A stretch of DNA of 64,000 nucleotides. Source: [Pasteurella] mairii (GTDB taxonomy: Bacteria > Pseudomonadota > Gammaproteobacteria > Enterobacterales > Pasteurellaceae). This document shows, in pieces, positions 22,544-32,502 of this stretch; position 1 is the first letter of the stretch; the number at the start of each line of letters is the position of its first letter. The stretch spans positions 1,755,605 through 1,819,604 of the forward strand of contig UGSS01000002.1 in assembly GCA_900454475.1 (NCBI GenBank), given 5' to 3'. The notes under the pieces are model-generated. The model did not search any database. It had not been told where the DNA came from and was given only the letters and a program-made list of their open reading frames with translations. Position numbers and translations under genes: made by a program.

Positions 22544-23284
22544 TTACAATAATGCAGCGACTTCGTCACTGATTTCTCCGTTATGATAAACGTTTTGTAC
22601 GTCATCACAATCTTCTAGCATATCGATTAATCTAAGCAATTTCGGTGCATTTTCTGCATCAAGATCCACGGTAGTTGATGGAATCATGGTCACTTCAGCA
22701 TTTTCAATTTTAAATCCTGCCACTTCAATACCATCACGTACTGCGCCTAAATCTTCCCAAGCGGTATAGATTTCAAAAGAACCGTCTCCTTGTGGCTGAA
22801 TATCGTCTGCACCAGCTTCAATCGCGGCTTCCGTTAATGCATCCTCATCCGCTTGTGCGATTAAAATTAATCCTTTTTTGCTAAATAAATAACCGACCGA
22901 ACCTTCAGTCCCTAAGTTTCCGCCACATTTGGTGAAACTTGGACGTACTTGTGAAATAGTACGGTTGGCATTATCACTTAGACACTCAACCATCACAGCA
23001 GTTCCACCCGGACCATAACCTTCATAAATTTTTGTTTCCATATTGGTGTCATCACCGCCACCCACGCCGCGATCAATCGCACGATTAATCGTATCACGCG
23101 TCATATTGCTGGATAAGGCTTTATCTACCGCTGCCCGTAAACGCGGATTAGAACCGACGTCACCACCACCTAATTTTGCCGCGGTCACTAATTCTCGAAT
23201 TAATTTAGTAAAAATTTTACCGCGTTGCGCATCTTGTGCTGCTTTGCGGTGTTTAATATTGGCCCACTTACTATGTCCCGCCAT
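22544..23284 (-). CDS. yebC: YebC/PmpR-family DNA-binding or translation factor
   Basis: 246 residues, full length for the family. Opens [19 protein letters not shown], the hallmark of YebC proteins, and has ARVPKGGG-type loops replaced here by [16 protein letters not shown], plus [19 protein letters not shown]. Members have been described as transcription regulators and, more recently, as ribosome-associated factors. Strong AAGGA upstream of ATG. Gene order with ruvC matches other Pasteurellaceae. Confidence 0.94.
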   Translation of the reverse strand: MAGHSKWANIKHRKAAQDAQRGKIFTKLIRELVTAAKLGGGDVGSNPRLRAAVDKALSSNMTRDTINRAIDRGVGGGDDTNMETKIYEGYGPGGTAVMVECLSDNANRTISQVRPSFTKCGGNLGTEGSVGYLFSKKGLILIAQADEDALTEAAIEAGADDIQPQGDGSFEIYTAWEDLGAVRDGIEVAGFKIENAEVTMIPSTTVDLDAENAPKLLRLIDMLEDCDDVQNVYHNGEISDEVAALL

Positions 23285-23339
23285 GTTTTTTTCCTTCTTT
23301 TTAACTTAATCTTTTTTAACGTAATTGGATTAAGACCGT

Positions 23340-23777
23340 TTAGTCTGATAAATAGGTTTCAATTGCGGCTCGATTATTCCATGATTTTGTTAACATTACC
23401 GCTTGTTGAATGGTTACCCATTGATAGGCTTGATGTTCTGTCAATGTTGGCACGCTTTCATCCTCTAACGCCAACAAAAACCAATGTTCCGTACAATGCG
23501 TGATATCCGGTGCGTATTTATACCGAAATTGCGGGAAAATTTCAAACGATATCCGTTGATTACAATCAAAGAGCGGTAGATTTTCAGCGAAAATATCAAA
23601 ACCGGTTTCCTCTTTCACTTCTCGGATAGCGGCATGGATTGGCGATTCTCCGTTTTCAATACTGCCCGTCACGGATTGCCAAAAGGATAGATCGTCCTGG
23701 CGCTGCAACATCAGAACCTTCCCTGTTGCCGAACAATAAATCACAACTAAAACAGATTGCGGATTTTTATATTTCAT
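23340..23777 (-). CDS. nudB: Dihydroneopterin triphosphate diphosphatase (Nudix)
   Basis: 145-residue Nudix hydrolase. The Nudix box is intact: GSIENGESPIHAAIREVKEETG (near residues 37-58), with GX5EX7REVXEEXG spacing. NudB removes pyrophosphate from dihydroneopterin triphosphate in folate synthesis. The opening KNPQSVLVVIY and the later WVTIQQAV segment match the NudB subgroup. First of the run leading to ruvB; the Shine-Dalgarno before its ATG is weak. Confidence 0.9.
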   Translation of the reverse strand: MKYKNPQSVLVVIYCSATGKVLMLQRQDDLSFWQSVTGSIENGESPIHAAIREVKEETGFDIFAENLPLFDCNQRISFEIFPQFRYKYAPDITHCTEHWFLLALEDESVPTLTEHQAYQWVTIQQAVMLTKSWNNRAAIETYLSD

Positions 23778-23793
23778 AATCAGATAAATGGAG

Positions 23794-24543
23794 TTAATGA
23801 TCCTTAGCTAACGCTTTTAATTCAGCGATTTTCGCTTTTACTTTCGCTTGAAACTCTGCGTTAAAATAAGGCTGATTATCCAAGCTGTTTTGATACCAAT
23901 GGATGGCTTTTTTAATATCCACTGGCGTACCTTTACCCGATTCATACATATAACCCAAATTAAAACCTGCCTCACTATCACCTAAGATCGCTGCACGTTG
24001 GAACCAAGTGAGTGCATTTTTAAAATCGGCTAATTCTTTATAATAGACTAAACCCAGAATATAAGCAGCACGCGGATTATCCGATTTTGCCGAAAGGGTA
24101 AATAATTTAATCGCGTGCGGAACGCTTTTTTTTACCCCATTGCCTTCCAAATACATTAATCCAAGATTATTCAATGCCTTAACGCTGCCCTTTTCTGCCG
24201 CCTCGCTTAACCACCAATAGGCTTTATCTAAATCTTGCGCTACGCCTTTGCCTTGTAAATAAAAAAGTCCGACATTGGTTTGCGCCAACAAATCGCCCTT
24301 TTGCGCCAACGGTAAAATCAAATCAAAAGCATCTTGCCAACGTTGCTGATTCACCGCTTGTTCAGCAAGTACCATGATCTCTTTATCACTTAACTGTGCA
24401 CTGGCTTGACTAGGCGCTAAAGAAAACGCCGTCGTTTTTATTATCGGCGTCGCAGTTTTGCCCGCAGACGAGTTCAGCGTATCTGCCATAGTAGGAATAC
24501 TTGATATAATCAGAGGGAAGAATAACCAATATTTAATGTTCAT
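23794..24543 (-). CDS. Periplasmic Sel1-repeat protein
   Basis: 249 residues. A signal peptide (residues 1-20, MNIKYWLFFPLIISSIPTMA) is followed by a spacer. From about residue 70 come four or so Sel1/TPR-like helical repeats with the A..LG.(M/L)Y..G.GV pattern, for example NVGLFYLQGKGVAQD and NLGLMYLEGNGVKKS. Such solenoids bind other proteins; the partner is unknown. AGGA precedes the ATG. It ends 17 bases before nudB's start region and follows the YwiC-like gene at a 6-base gap, so all may share a transcript. Confidence 0.85.
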   Translation of the reverse strand: MNIKYWLFFPLIISSIPTMADTLNSSAGKTATPIIKTTAFSLAPSQASAQLSDKEIMVLAEQAVNQQRWQDAFDLILPLAQKGDLLAQTNVGLFYLQGKGVAQDLDKAYWWLSEAAEKGSVKALNNLGLMYLEGNGVKKSVPHAIKLFTLSAKSDNPRAAYILGLVYYKELADFKNALTWFQRAAILGDSEAGFNLGYMYESGKGTPVDIKKAIHWYQNSLDNQPYFNAEFQAKVKAKIAELKALAKDH

Positions 24544-24549
24544 AACGTC

Positions 24550-25266
24550 CTATAACGTGGCTAGTAATAACATCAGAAAAAAGAAAATAGATACCCCTAT
24601 TTCCGTTAGACCGATCTGCTTCACAGAAAGTTTCTTTTTTGGCAAAAAAAAGGCACGCACCAAAGGAATAACAAAAGCCACGGTTAACCAATATTGCTGC
24701 ACAAATAACAAAATTAGCACGCATATTACATGATATACCAGCGAAATTTGCAGATAACGCGGATTTTTTCGCTCACGCATCATGGATTTAACATAAAGGG
24801 TTGTACCAATAAAATAAAGGGCTGGATACAACGCTACCCACCAAATTTTGTGATCAAAAGTGCGGTCAGAAAAATAATAAGATCCCATTCCCGCCAAAGC
24901 AAAAATCACAATTCCGGCGAAATCATTTGCCAACGTACGTTCATCTTTTCGTTTAACATAATAAATATTTACACCAACAAAAGGCAACATCACCAGCAAG
25001 AAATACAGTATTTCCCAATTATGCCATAATGCCGGTATCGCAAAAATCGCACTGGCGACGCCATAAACCCAGCTCCAGCGACGATAGAACGTTAAATTGC
25101 GCCCTTTAAATAAATTCAAAAACGGATAGGTCATTAAATACAACGCAAACCAAGCCGCCAGTAAAAAACCATGTTGCCAAATCGGATTGGCAAGCAGCAT
25201 TCCATATAAAAACGGCATTAATGCCATGATAATGGCGCCATGTTGATTTGAGATTAATAATTTCAT
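24550..25266 (-). CDS. YwiC-like integral membrane protein
   Basis: 238 residues with about seven hydrophobic segments. The N-terminal SNQHGAIIMALMPFLYGM matches the (P/S)xQHGAxxM motif of the YwiC-like family, whose function is not established. The basic loop KGRNLTFYRRWSWVYG follows. An uptake signal lies inside at 24858. Its promoter region overlaps another uptake signal (25275-25283) shared with the divergent RidA gene. Confidence 0.75.
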   Translation of the reverse strand: MKLLISNQHGAIIMALMPFLYGMLLANPIWQHGFLLAAWFALYLMTYPFLNLFKGRNLTFYRRWSWVYGVASAIFAIPALWHNWEILYFLLVMLPFVGVNIYYVKRKDERTLANDFAGIVIFALAGMGSYYFSDRTFDHKIWWVALYPALYFIGTTLYVKSMMRERKNPRYLQISLVYHVICVLILLFVQQYWLTVAFVIPLVRAFFLPKKKLSVKQIGLTEIGVSIFFFLMLLLATL

Positions 25267-25366
25267 ATGATTAAAAGTGCGGTTAGAAAAAATAAAATTT
25301 TACTCTTTTTATATGCCAATCGGTATAATCTTTCCGCGTTATTTCATTTACTATATAGGAAAAAAT

Positions 25367-25720
25367 ATGTCAAAAATTCAACGTTTACAAGCCAACGCGC
25401 GGATGTGCGAAGCCGCCATTTATAACAATACCGTCTATCTAGCCGGTCAAGTGGCGACCAATTCCGCCGGACAAGGGGCATATGCACAAACCCAAGAAGT
25501 ACTTAATGCCATTGACAGCCTATTGGCAGAAGCCGGAACTCATAAAGGCAATATTTTGCGTGCGCAAATTTTCTTAGCCGATATGAACGACTTCGCGGAA
25601 ATGAATAAAGCGTGGGATGAATGGGTTGATCGCAACAATCCTCCTGCACGCGCCACTGTTGAAGCCAAATTAGCCAATCCGGGTTGGAAAGTGGAAATTG
25701 TGATCACCGCAGCACTCTAA
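25367..25720 (+). CDS. RidA-family protein (YoaB-like)
   Basis: 117 residues, a small trimeric fold of the Rid family that deaminates reactive enamine/imine intermediates. Family signs: VYLAGQVA, the RAQIFLADM segment, and the C-terminal PPARATVEAKLANPGWKVEIVITA, which carries the conserved Arg. I start at 25367 (MSKIQRLQANARM), after TATAGGAAAAAAT; the longer frame from 25277 adds 30 unlikely residues. RidA-proper versus the YoaB subgroup is not settled. Confidence 0.85.
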   Translation: MSKIQRLQANARMCEAAIYNNTVYLAGQVATNSAGQGAYAQTQEVLNAIDSLLAEAGTHKGNILRAQIFLADMNDFAEMNKAWDEWVDRNNPPARATVEAKLANPGWKVEIVITAAL

Positions 25721-25729
25721 TCCCTTGTT

Positions 25730-26602
25730 TCACTCAACATCAAGCCCCACGTCAAGCAGCAGCGGATTATGATCCGAACTTTCGGTTTTCAGCGTGGTGG
25801 CTTGCCATACCTTTAATCCACGAACAAACACAAAATCCAGCGGATACCCCAAAAAGCGCAAACGCTCATCCGGTTGGAAATGTACTTCTTGCAGTTGATA
25901 TTGCTGTACTAATTTCGCGATGACTTGGCTGCGCCATCCATTCCACGCATTAAAATCACCGGCTAAAATAATCGGTCCGCGATGCCTATCAATTAAGTTC
26001 ATCATGGCTTGCAATTGTTGAGCATAATGAGTCGGATTTAGTTCAAAATTGACCAAATGCACATTAACTAACAACAAACTTTGCTGATTTGCCAGCGGAA
26101 AATGCATGGCATTGGCAACTTTCGGAATTTGAATCCAAGGCTCCACCGCTGCTCCAGCGCAATATTGTTGTGGCATAAAACGTGAAAATAATGCCACACC
26201 CGATTGTTGGCGCAAATATTCAAAGGCACTGGTATAAAGTGCGGTCGGAAATTGCGCTGAATTTAACGCATACAACGCGGGCATACTGGTCGCCTCTTGT
26301 AACAACAAAAAATCTCGTTGTACCGAAAAATTCGCCAATGCGGTTTGCCAACCGAGATCCGCGCCTTTATGCATATTCCAAACTAAAAATTTAAAGCGGC
26401 GTTGTTGAATGGGCGCAACCGGCTGCAACGCGCTAAAACATTGCACATAATCATTTACTTTTTTCTCTCTAAATTCAATAGATTGCGACGCATAAAGCTG
26501 GCTTTTCGGCGAAGGATAAATTTCAAGTGCATACATCAAATACGCACTAATTCCACCTAATACTAAAAGGATAACCACCCAAAAATTCTTTTTTTTACAC
26601 AT
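25730..26602 (-). CDS. Endonuclease/exonuclease/phosphatase-family protein (YafD-like)
   Basis: 290 residues. One membrane-anchor segment (about residues 7-26) is followed by an EEP-fold domain. Catalytic motifs present: FLLLQEA (metal Glu), LVNVHLVNFE, ILAGDFNAWN, LDFVFVRG and SSDHNPL (general-base His). The domain most likely faces the periplasm. Related YafD-type proteins lack a settled function. Uptake signal at 26237-26245. Convergent with the RidA gene, with 9 bases between them. Confidence 0.85.
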   Translation of the reverse strand: MCKKKNFWVVILLVLGGISAYLMYALEIYPSPKSQLYASQSIEFREKKVNDYVQCFSALQPVAPIQQRRFKFLVWNMHKGADLGWQTALANFSVQRDFLLLQEATSMPALYALNSAQFPTALYTSAFEYLRQQSGVALFSRFMPQQYCAGAAVEPWIQIPKVANAMHFPLANQQSLLLVNVHLVNFELNPTHYAQQLQAMMNLIDRHRGPIILAGDFNAWNGWRSQVIAKLVQQYQLQEVHFQPDERLRFLGYPLDFVFVRGLKVWQATTLKTESSDHNPLLLDVGLDVE

Positions 26603-26779
26603 TGCAAGACTCTTTTTACTAATTCTTCTTTATTAATAACCGCACTTTTTTTATACTTATCCCATCAATTTCTTGTTACATTTTTTTAAACTTTTCCTAA
26701 CAAAATAATTCAAGGCAGATTATAGGAACTGAACAAGATAATTTACCGATTTGATTTCTCAATATTTTAAGGCCTAACT

Positions 26780-28093
26780 ATGAACATTTATACTTATATC
26801 TGTTTTCTTTCTGCGATCTCGATCCTTATTTGTTTTGTCACACACAAAGTCAGTGATCGAATTCAATATACCATTGCAGTTACTGCAACATCAATGGTCT
26901 TTTCCATCATCCTCATACTGTTTGGTTGGATGGGTTGGTTCAAATTGGACACCATTGCCCGTTCCGTGATGGAGCAAATTGATTTTAAAGAGTTTTTGCT
27001 TAACGGGATCTTAGGTTTCCTACTATTCGGTGGCGCATTGGGAATTAAATTGCCGGTGCTGAAAAGCCAAAAATATGAAATTAGCGTTCTCTCTATTTTC
27101 TCCACCTTTGCCTCAACCCTCCTTATCGGCTTTTTCATTTACGGTTTTTCCACACTTTTCGGTTTTCACATTGATTTAGTTTACTGCATTTTATTTGGCG
27201 CATTAATTTCGCCAACGGACCCCATTGCAGTGTTGGCCATTATCAAAAATTTAAAAGCGCCGAAAAAGCTGGCGATCAAAGTGGAAGGCGAATCCTTGTT
27301 TAACGACGGGGTCGGCTTAGTCATTTTCACTACTGTTTTCGCGGTTGCCTTTAATGGTGGCGAACCCACCTTCGGTGATGCAGCAAAAATTTTCTTAACT
27401 GAAGCTATCGGCGGAATCATTTTCGGCGCCATTTTAGGATTAATTGCACATTACCTCATTTCTGCCACCGACGACGGGAGCTTGGAAATTTTATTAACCT
27501 TAACCGTACCAACTGCTGGTTTTATGCTCGCCAATATGTTACACGTCTCCGGTGCCTTGGCTATGGTGGTTGCAGGGATCATGGTAGGAAACTGGACCAG
27601 ACAAAGCGGGTTTTCAGAACAAAGTAAACGCTACCTAGACCATTTCTGGGAAATGATCGATCACTTCCTTAACTCCTTACTATTCTTATTAATCGGTTTT
27701 GCACTGCTGTTGGTTCACTTCAGTACTCAAGGCATTATCCTGATGATCGCCGCGATTCCGATTTGTTTGATTTGTCGTTATATTAGCGTATGGATTCCGT
27801 TTTTATGGTTTGGTCGTAAAACCGTATATAATCCATACACTTTGCCAATTCTAACTTGGGGTGGATTACGTGGCGGTTTGGCTATTGCAATGGCGCTTTC
27901 CGTACCGACAACCAGTGTATTTATCGAAGATATTGGCATGAACGTGCGTGATTTAATGATCATTATGACTTATTCCGTGGTGGTTTTCTCTATTTTGGTA
28001 CAAGGCACCACCATTGAAAATATGATCAAACTGTCCAAAGAGGCACTGTTCCAGCGCCGCGGTTATACCGGTATCGGCGGAACCAAACCTTAA
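26780..28093 (+). CDS. Na+/H+ antiporter of the CPA1 (NhaP) family
   Basis: 437 residues with about 12 transmembrane segments. The ion-site ND motif is in VEGESLFNDGVGLVIFT near residue 175; ALISPTDPIAVLAI and the LTWGGLRGGLAIAMALS segment are classic CPA1 signatures. It exchanges cytoplasmic Na+ or K+ for protons. AAGG lies 9 bases before the ATG. It stands alone and is closed by a hairpin terminator at 28121. Confidence 0.9.
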   Translation: MNIYTYICFLSAISILICFVTHKVSDRIQYTIAVTATSMVFSIILILFGWMGWFKLDTIARSVMEQIDFKEFLLNGILGFLLFGGALGIKLPVLKSQKYEISVLSIFSTFASTLLIGFFIYGFSTLFGFHIDLVYCILFGALISPTDPIAVLAIIKNLKAPKKLAIKVEGESLFNDGVGLVIFTTVFAVAFNGGEPTFGDAAKIFLTEAIGGIIFGAILGLIAHYLISATDDGSLEILLTLTVPTAGFMLANMLHVSGALAMVVAGIMVGNWTRQSGFSEQSKRYLDHFWEMIDHFLNSLLFLLIGFALLLVHFSTQGIILMIAAIPICLICRYISVWIPFLWFGRKTVYNPYTLPILTWGGLRGGLAIAMALSVPTTSVFIEDIGMNVRDLMIIMTYSVVVFSILVQGTTIENMIKLSKEALFQRRGYTGIGGTKP

Positions 28094-28120
28094 CGGATGG
28101 TCGTATTCAGATTAATATCA

Positions 28121-28152
28121 CAAGCAAGGCACTAGAAATTATGCCTTGCTTG
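28121..28152. terminator. Bidirectional terminator between antiporter and glnD
   Basis: CAAGCAAGGCA and TGCCTTGCTTG form a perfect 11-bp stem with a 10-base loop, between the convergent antiporter and glnD genes. Confidence 0.75.
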
Positions 28153-28183
28153 ATGATAAAAACCTTGAAAGAATGACCGCTCT

Positions 28184-30778
28184 TTATTCTCCTAACGCCA
28201 GATACAAATACGCTTGTAATTGTTCGCGCTGTTCCGCGTTTAGCGCTTGTCCCGCTTGATTAGTCAAAATAAAAAAGTCTTCGGCTTTCTCACCAATTGT
28301 TGAAATTTTGGCGTTAAGTAAATTCAACCCTAATTCAGAGAAAACTTGACTGATTTTCGCCAATAATCCCGCTTGGTCTAAAGCAAAAAGCTCCATCTCC
28401 GTTTGATCCTTTTTTTCCGTATTTAAAAAACGCATTTCGGTTTTTACATGAAAATGTTGCAATTGACGATTACTTTGGCTGATTGGCTTCGGCTCATATT
28501 CCGTTTGTAGCGCTTTCATCAATGCCGCTTCCAATTCTCGCCGGCGATCAAAACGCACTAATTCGCCATTCAGCTCCGTCACAATAAAACTGTCTAGCAC
28601 AAATCCATTTAATCCGGTTATAATTTGCGCATCATGAATACTAAATCGTTTTGCCCCGATGGTATTCACCACTTTGTTAAACAAATTCGGTTGATCTTGG
28701 CAATACACAAAAATCTCTGTGCCACCTTGTGAAAAACGGTTACTGATTTTCACCAAACAATCCGACTGCAAGACTGACAGTAGCTGCGTATGCCAAGCAA
28801 TTTGCGCGGGAGTATTGCGCAAAAAATAATCGTCCGGCGCATTTTTCCACAATCCCATGATCACATCCTCCTCCAACGGAGGATCATCTGAACTTAACAA
28901 TGCCAATGCCTGCTGCCGATGAGAACGAATTTTTTCTTGATTATCCAATAAGTTATCCATCCCTTGCTGGAATTGTTGATGAGTATATTGGTAAAGCGTA
29001 CTCAACAACGACGCTTTCCAGCTGTTCCACAAGGTTTCGTTCGTCGCATTAATATCCGCCATAGTCAAACACGCCAAATAATCCAGACGTACCTGATTTT
29101 GTACTTGTTCGGCAAAAGACATCACCACCTCCGGATCATGAATATCCCGTCGTTGCGCGGTAATCGACATCAACAGATGATTTGCCACCAGCCATTGCAT
29201 GGTATCCGTTTCACGCCGATCAAACCCGTGTAATTGAGCAAATTCAGCAATATCCTGCGCCCCCAATTGCGAATGATCGCCGCCCCGCCCTTTGGCAATA
29301 TCATGAAACAGCGCCACTACATACAACAAAGTGCGGTCAATAAATTGCGAGAATATACGATGATAAATCGGATAATTTTCCGCGGCTTTCAGGTTAAGCA
29401 ACTGCTCAAGTTTCAACATAACCCGTAAGGTATGCTCATCTACGGTGTAAATATGAAATAAATCAAACTGCATTAACCCTTTAATCCCTTGCCATTGAGG
29501 CAAATAAATACTCAATACCCCATATTGATGCATTGGCAACAAGGCACGTTGTATGGCTTTCGGTTGGGCAAGCAAGCGCAAAAATTTCTCGCGCGCCAGC
29601 GGTAATTCGCTCAAAAACCCCTCAAAGGTTTCCACTGCCACACAAAGTTTACGCAAGGTTGCTGAATGAATCTCGGCGTCGGTATAAAGAGTTAAATAAT
29701 AAAAGAGATCTAAAATGCTGTCGGGCTGGGTTAAAAAACAATCTTCGCGTCGCAAACAAATCGCGTTATCGATCAGACGAAAATTTTCATCTAAAGGCAA
29801 AATATCGCGTTCAGTCGCATGATCAAGAAAATGCTCACGATAATGTTTCACTAAAATATCGCTAACCACCGCAATGGATTGCAGCGCTTGAAAAAAGGCT
29901 TTCATCATGTTTTCCACCGCTTGATTACCACTGCCTTGATAGCCTAATAACTCGCTAATTTTCACTTGGCGATCGAATAATAAACGGTTGTCGTAGCGAC
30001 GCAAAATTAAGTGCAAAGCGAACCGCACTTTAAACAAAAACAGCTGACTTTCTTGCAAGACCCAGTATTCTTCCGGATAAATAAAACCAGAATGCAAAAT
30101 ATCTTCTAAATTTTTTGCTCCAGTATGGCGCAACGCCAGCCAATACAACAAATGTAAATCACGCAAACCGCCGGGACTATATTTTAAATCCGGCTCAAGG
30201 TTATAACTGGTATTATTATAACGTTGGTAACGATCGATTTTCTCTTGCACTTTGGCATTGAAAAATGCCTCTATAGACCAAAAATCCAGTTGTTGAATTA
30301 ATTCGTTGAGTTGCTCAAATAAAGTATGATTGCCACACAAAAAGCGACTTTCCAACAAATTAGTCGCCACACTAATATCCGCGCGCCCCTCATGCAAACA
30401 TTCTTCCAGCGTTCTAACCGCCTGCCCAACATCAAAATTGCAATCCCATAAAAATTGTACAAACTGGCGAATTTTTTGCTCAACCTCAGCGTCAACGCGA
30501 CTTGGCGTTAAAATCAAAAAATCCAAATCAGATAAAGGAAACATCTCCGCTCGTCCATATCCCCCCACCGCAATTAAACTTAATTCGGGATATTGATCCA
30601 AGCCACTGCTTTGCCATAAATTAACTAATAAATCATCACAAAATTGCGTCCGATTTTCAATCAATTGGGTCACCGCATATTGCGCAAAGTTGGCAAATTC
30701 ATATTGTTTTAATGCCTCTTTTTGTTGTTTAACCTCAAGCGGTGTCAATGTTTCACTAGGCTGATAGGGAAACAACAT
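28184..30778 (-). CDS. glnD: [Protein-PII] uridylyltransferase/uridylyl-removing enzyme
   Basis: 864 residues, the Pasteurellaceae-typical length. The nucleotidyltransferase domain has [19 protein letters not shown] (near residue 68). The HD domain has [20 protein letters not shown] near residue 490. Two C-terminal ACT domains (about residues 675-750 and 790-864) sense glutamine. GlnD uridylylates PII proteins when glutamine is low and reverses it when high. CTAGGAGAG precedes the ATG. Two uptake signals lie inside (29329, 30022). Confidence 0.96.
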   Translation of the reverse strand: MLFPYQPSETLTPLEVKQQKEALKQYEFANFAQYAVTQLIENRTQFCDDLLVNLWQSSGLDQYPELSLIAVGGYGRAEMFPLSDLDFLILTPSRVDAEVEQKIRQFVQFLWDCNFDVGQAVRTLEECLHEGRADISVATNLLESRFLCGNHTLFEQLNELIQQLDFWSIEAFFNAKVQEKIDRYQRYNNTSYNLEPDLKYSPGGLRDLHLLYWLALRHTGAKNLEDILHSGFIYPEEYWVLQESQLFLFKVRFALHLILRRYDNRLLFDRQVKISELLGYQGSGNQAVENMMKAFFQALQSIAVVSDILVKHYREHFLDHATERDILPLDENFRLIDNAICLRREDCFLTQPDSILDLFYYLTLYTDAEIHSATLRKLCVAVETFEGFLSELPLAREKFLRLLAQPKAIQRALLPMHQYGVLSIYLPQWQGIKGLMQFDLFHIYTVDEHTLRVMLKLEQLLNLKAAENYPIYHRIFSQFIDRTLLYVVALFHDIAKGRGGDHSQLGAQDIAEFAQLHGFDRRETDTMQWLVANHLLMSITAQRRDIHDPEVVMSFAEQVQNQVRLDYLACLTMADINATNETLWNSWKASLLSTLYQYTHQQFQQGMDNLLDNQEKIRSHRQQALALLSSDDPPLEEDVIMGLWKNAPDDYFLRNTPAQIAWHTQLLSVLQSDCLVKISNRFSQGGTEIFVYCQDQPNLFNKVVNTIGAKRFSIHDAQIITGLNGFVLDSFIVTELNGELVRFDRRRELEAALMKALQTEYEPKPISQSNRQLQHFHVKTEMRFLNTEKKDQTEMELFALDQAGLLAKISQVFSELGLNLLNAKISTIGEKAEDFFILTNQAGQALNAEQREQLQAYLYLALGE

Positions 30779-30807
30779 TCGTCTCTCCTAGAAATAAAGC
30801 TAAAAAA

Positions 30808-30832
30808 TAAGGACGTCACAAACGTCCTTAAT
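30808..30832 (-). terminator. Terminator of map
   Basis: On the minus strand AAGGACGT / ACGTCCTT with a short loop, followed by ATTTTTTAG, directly after the map stop codon and before glnD. Confidence 0.75.
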
Positions 30833-30838
30833 CATCCA

Positions 30839-31642
30839 TTAATTATTCACCATAAAACGGGAAATTCTGCCCGCCTTTTCCTCTTCTTCACGGATGGTCA
30901 TCACCTCGCATCCGTCTTTGGTCACCACGAGTTGATGTTCATATTGCGCGGAATGGCTGCGATCTTTGGTTTTTACCGTCCAACCGTCGCCCATCAAACG
31001 CACTTCTTTTTTACCGGCGTTAATCATCGGCTCAATGGTAAACACCATCCCCTCTTGTAAAATCACGCCACCATCATCAGCATAGTAATGCAACACTTGC
31101 GGTTCGTTATGAAACTCCGTCCCGATCCCATGACCACAATATTCTCTCACCACGCTAAATCCTTGGCTTTCCGTATAACGTTGTACCGCACGCCCGATTT
31201 CATTTAAACGCACACCTGGTTTTACTGCGCGCAAACCCACGTATAACGCCTCTTGCGCCGCCTCCACTAATTTTTGGCTGCGTATATTGGTTTCGCCGAC
31301 CACATACATTTTGGAATTATCACCGAAATAACCGTCTTTAATGATCGTCACGTCGATATTGACAATATCCCCGTTTTTCAGCACTTTCTCATCACTTGGA
31401 ATCCCATGACAAACCACTTCATTAATGGAAATACAAGTGGCTTTCGGAAAACCGTGATAACCTAAACAAGCAGAAACAACGCCTTGCGTGTTCACCATAT
31501 AGTCATGACAAATACGATCCAATTCACCGGTCGTTACGCCGGCTTTCACATAAGGTTCAATCATTACTAACACGTCAGATGCCAATTTACATGCCTCACG
31601 TAATTTGACGATTTCCGCATCCGTTCTCAATGGAATTGCCAT
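30839..31642 (-). CDS. map: Methionine aminopeptidase, type I
   Basis: 267 residues, full length. The dinuclear metal ligands are all present: two Asp in NIDVTIIKDGYFGDNSKM, His in GHGIGTEFH, Glu in FTIEPMI and Glu in QYEHQLVV. It removes the initiator methionine from new proteins in the cytosol. AGGTG lies upstream of the ATG. Divergent from erpA. Confidence 0.96.
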   Translation of the reverse strand: MAIPLRTDAEIVKLREACKLASDVLVMIEPYVKAGVTTGELDRICHDYMVNTQGVVSACLGYHGFPKATCISINEVVCHGIPSDEKVLKNGDIVNIDVTIIKDGYFGDNSKMYVVGETNIRSQKLVEAAQEALYVGLRAVKPGVRLNEIGRAVQRYTESQGFSVVREYCGHGIGTEFHNEPQVLHYYADDGGVILQEGMVFTIEPMINAGKKEVRLMGDGWTVKTKDRSHSAQYEHQLVVTKDGCEVMTIREEEEKAGRISRFMVNN

Positions 31643-31777
31643 AAATCACACCTCTTAAAACAAAAAATATTGCTCCATCATAGCATTATTTGCACGAAAA
31701 ATCTTTTGATAATTCTTGATGGAATGGGTTGGTTATTAGATAATACCACCAATTTGGATAAAAATGAGAGATGAAAT

Positions 31778-32119
31778 ATGTCAGATATAGCTGTCCCCTT
31801 AACGTTCACTGACGCGGCAGCGAATAAAGTGAAATCGTTAATCAGTGAAGAAGATAATCAAGAATTAAAATTACGCGTTTATATTACCGGTGGCGGATGT
31901 AGCGGTTTCCAATACGGTTTTACTTTTGACGAAAAAGTTAACGAAGGCGATCTTACGGTGGAAAATGGTGGCGTACAATTGGTTATCGATCCGATGAGCT
32001 TACAATATCTTATCGGCGGAACGATTGATTATACCGAAGGATTGGAAGGTTCCCGTTTTATCGTCAACAACCCAAATGCATCAACCACTTGCGGCTGCGG
32101 ATCCTCCTTTAGCATTTAA
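31778..32119 (+). CDS. erpA: Iron-sulfur cluster carrier ErpA
   Basis: 113 residues of the A-type carrier family. The three cluster-binding cysteines are in [11 protein letters not shown] and [11 protein letters not shown] at the C-terminus. ErpA delivers Fe-S clusters to apoproteins, including isoprenoid-pathway enzymes. GAGAGATG precedes the start. The yacL gene begins only 4 bases after its stop codon. Confidence 0.95.
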   Translation: MSDIAVPLTFTDAAANKVKSLISEEDNQELKLRVYITGGGCSGFQYGFTFDEKVNEGDLTVENGGVQLVIDPMSLQYLIGGTIDYTEGLEGSRFIVNNPNASTTCGCGSSFSI

Positions 32120-32123
32120 TCTG

Positions 32124-32486
32124 ATGGATTTTCAATTTACCTATTGTCAAGGCAGCCTCAACGCAAAATGCTCCATGGGACATGAAGCCTTAGCTAATTG
32201 GCTAAACAGTGAAGTGCGGTCAAATTCTCAATTAATTTCTACCGCACTTTCCGCCTTACAGCGCGCCAAACAACCACATTTCAACCAAGAAATCAAACTT
32301 ATCGGCAAAGAATACAGCCTGTTTATCAATGCGGACGAAGTGATGGTCAGCGCCAATAATTTACAAATTGACGACAGCGTCCACCTCGAGGAGGATTTTC
32401 ATTATTATGATGAAGAAAGTATTGCATTTTGCGGATTAGAAGATTTCGAACAATTTTTACAATCCTATTTAACATTTCAACAATAA
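32124..32486 (+). CDS. yacL: YacL-family (UPF0231) protein
   Basis: 120 residues, MDFQFTYCQGSLNAKCSMGHEA opening, acidic C-terminal part (HYYDEESIAFCGLEDFEQFL). The family is widespread in gammaproteobacteria and uncharacterised. Start at 32124 gives the family-typical length; a longer frame from 32025 overlaps erpA and is spurious. Two opposed uptake signals (32212-32220 and 32241-32249) lie within the coding region and could form a hairpin. Confidence 0.85.
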   Translation: MDFQFTYCQGSLNAKCSMGHEALANWLNSEVRSNSQLISTALSALQRAKQPHFNQEIKLIGKEYSLFINADEVMVSANNLQIDDSVHLEEDFHYYDEESIAFCGLEDFEQFLQSYLTFQQ

Positions 32487-32502
32487 ATTTCTAAGGTACC
32501 CC

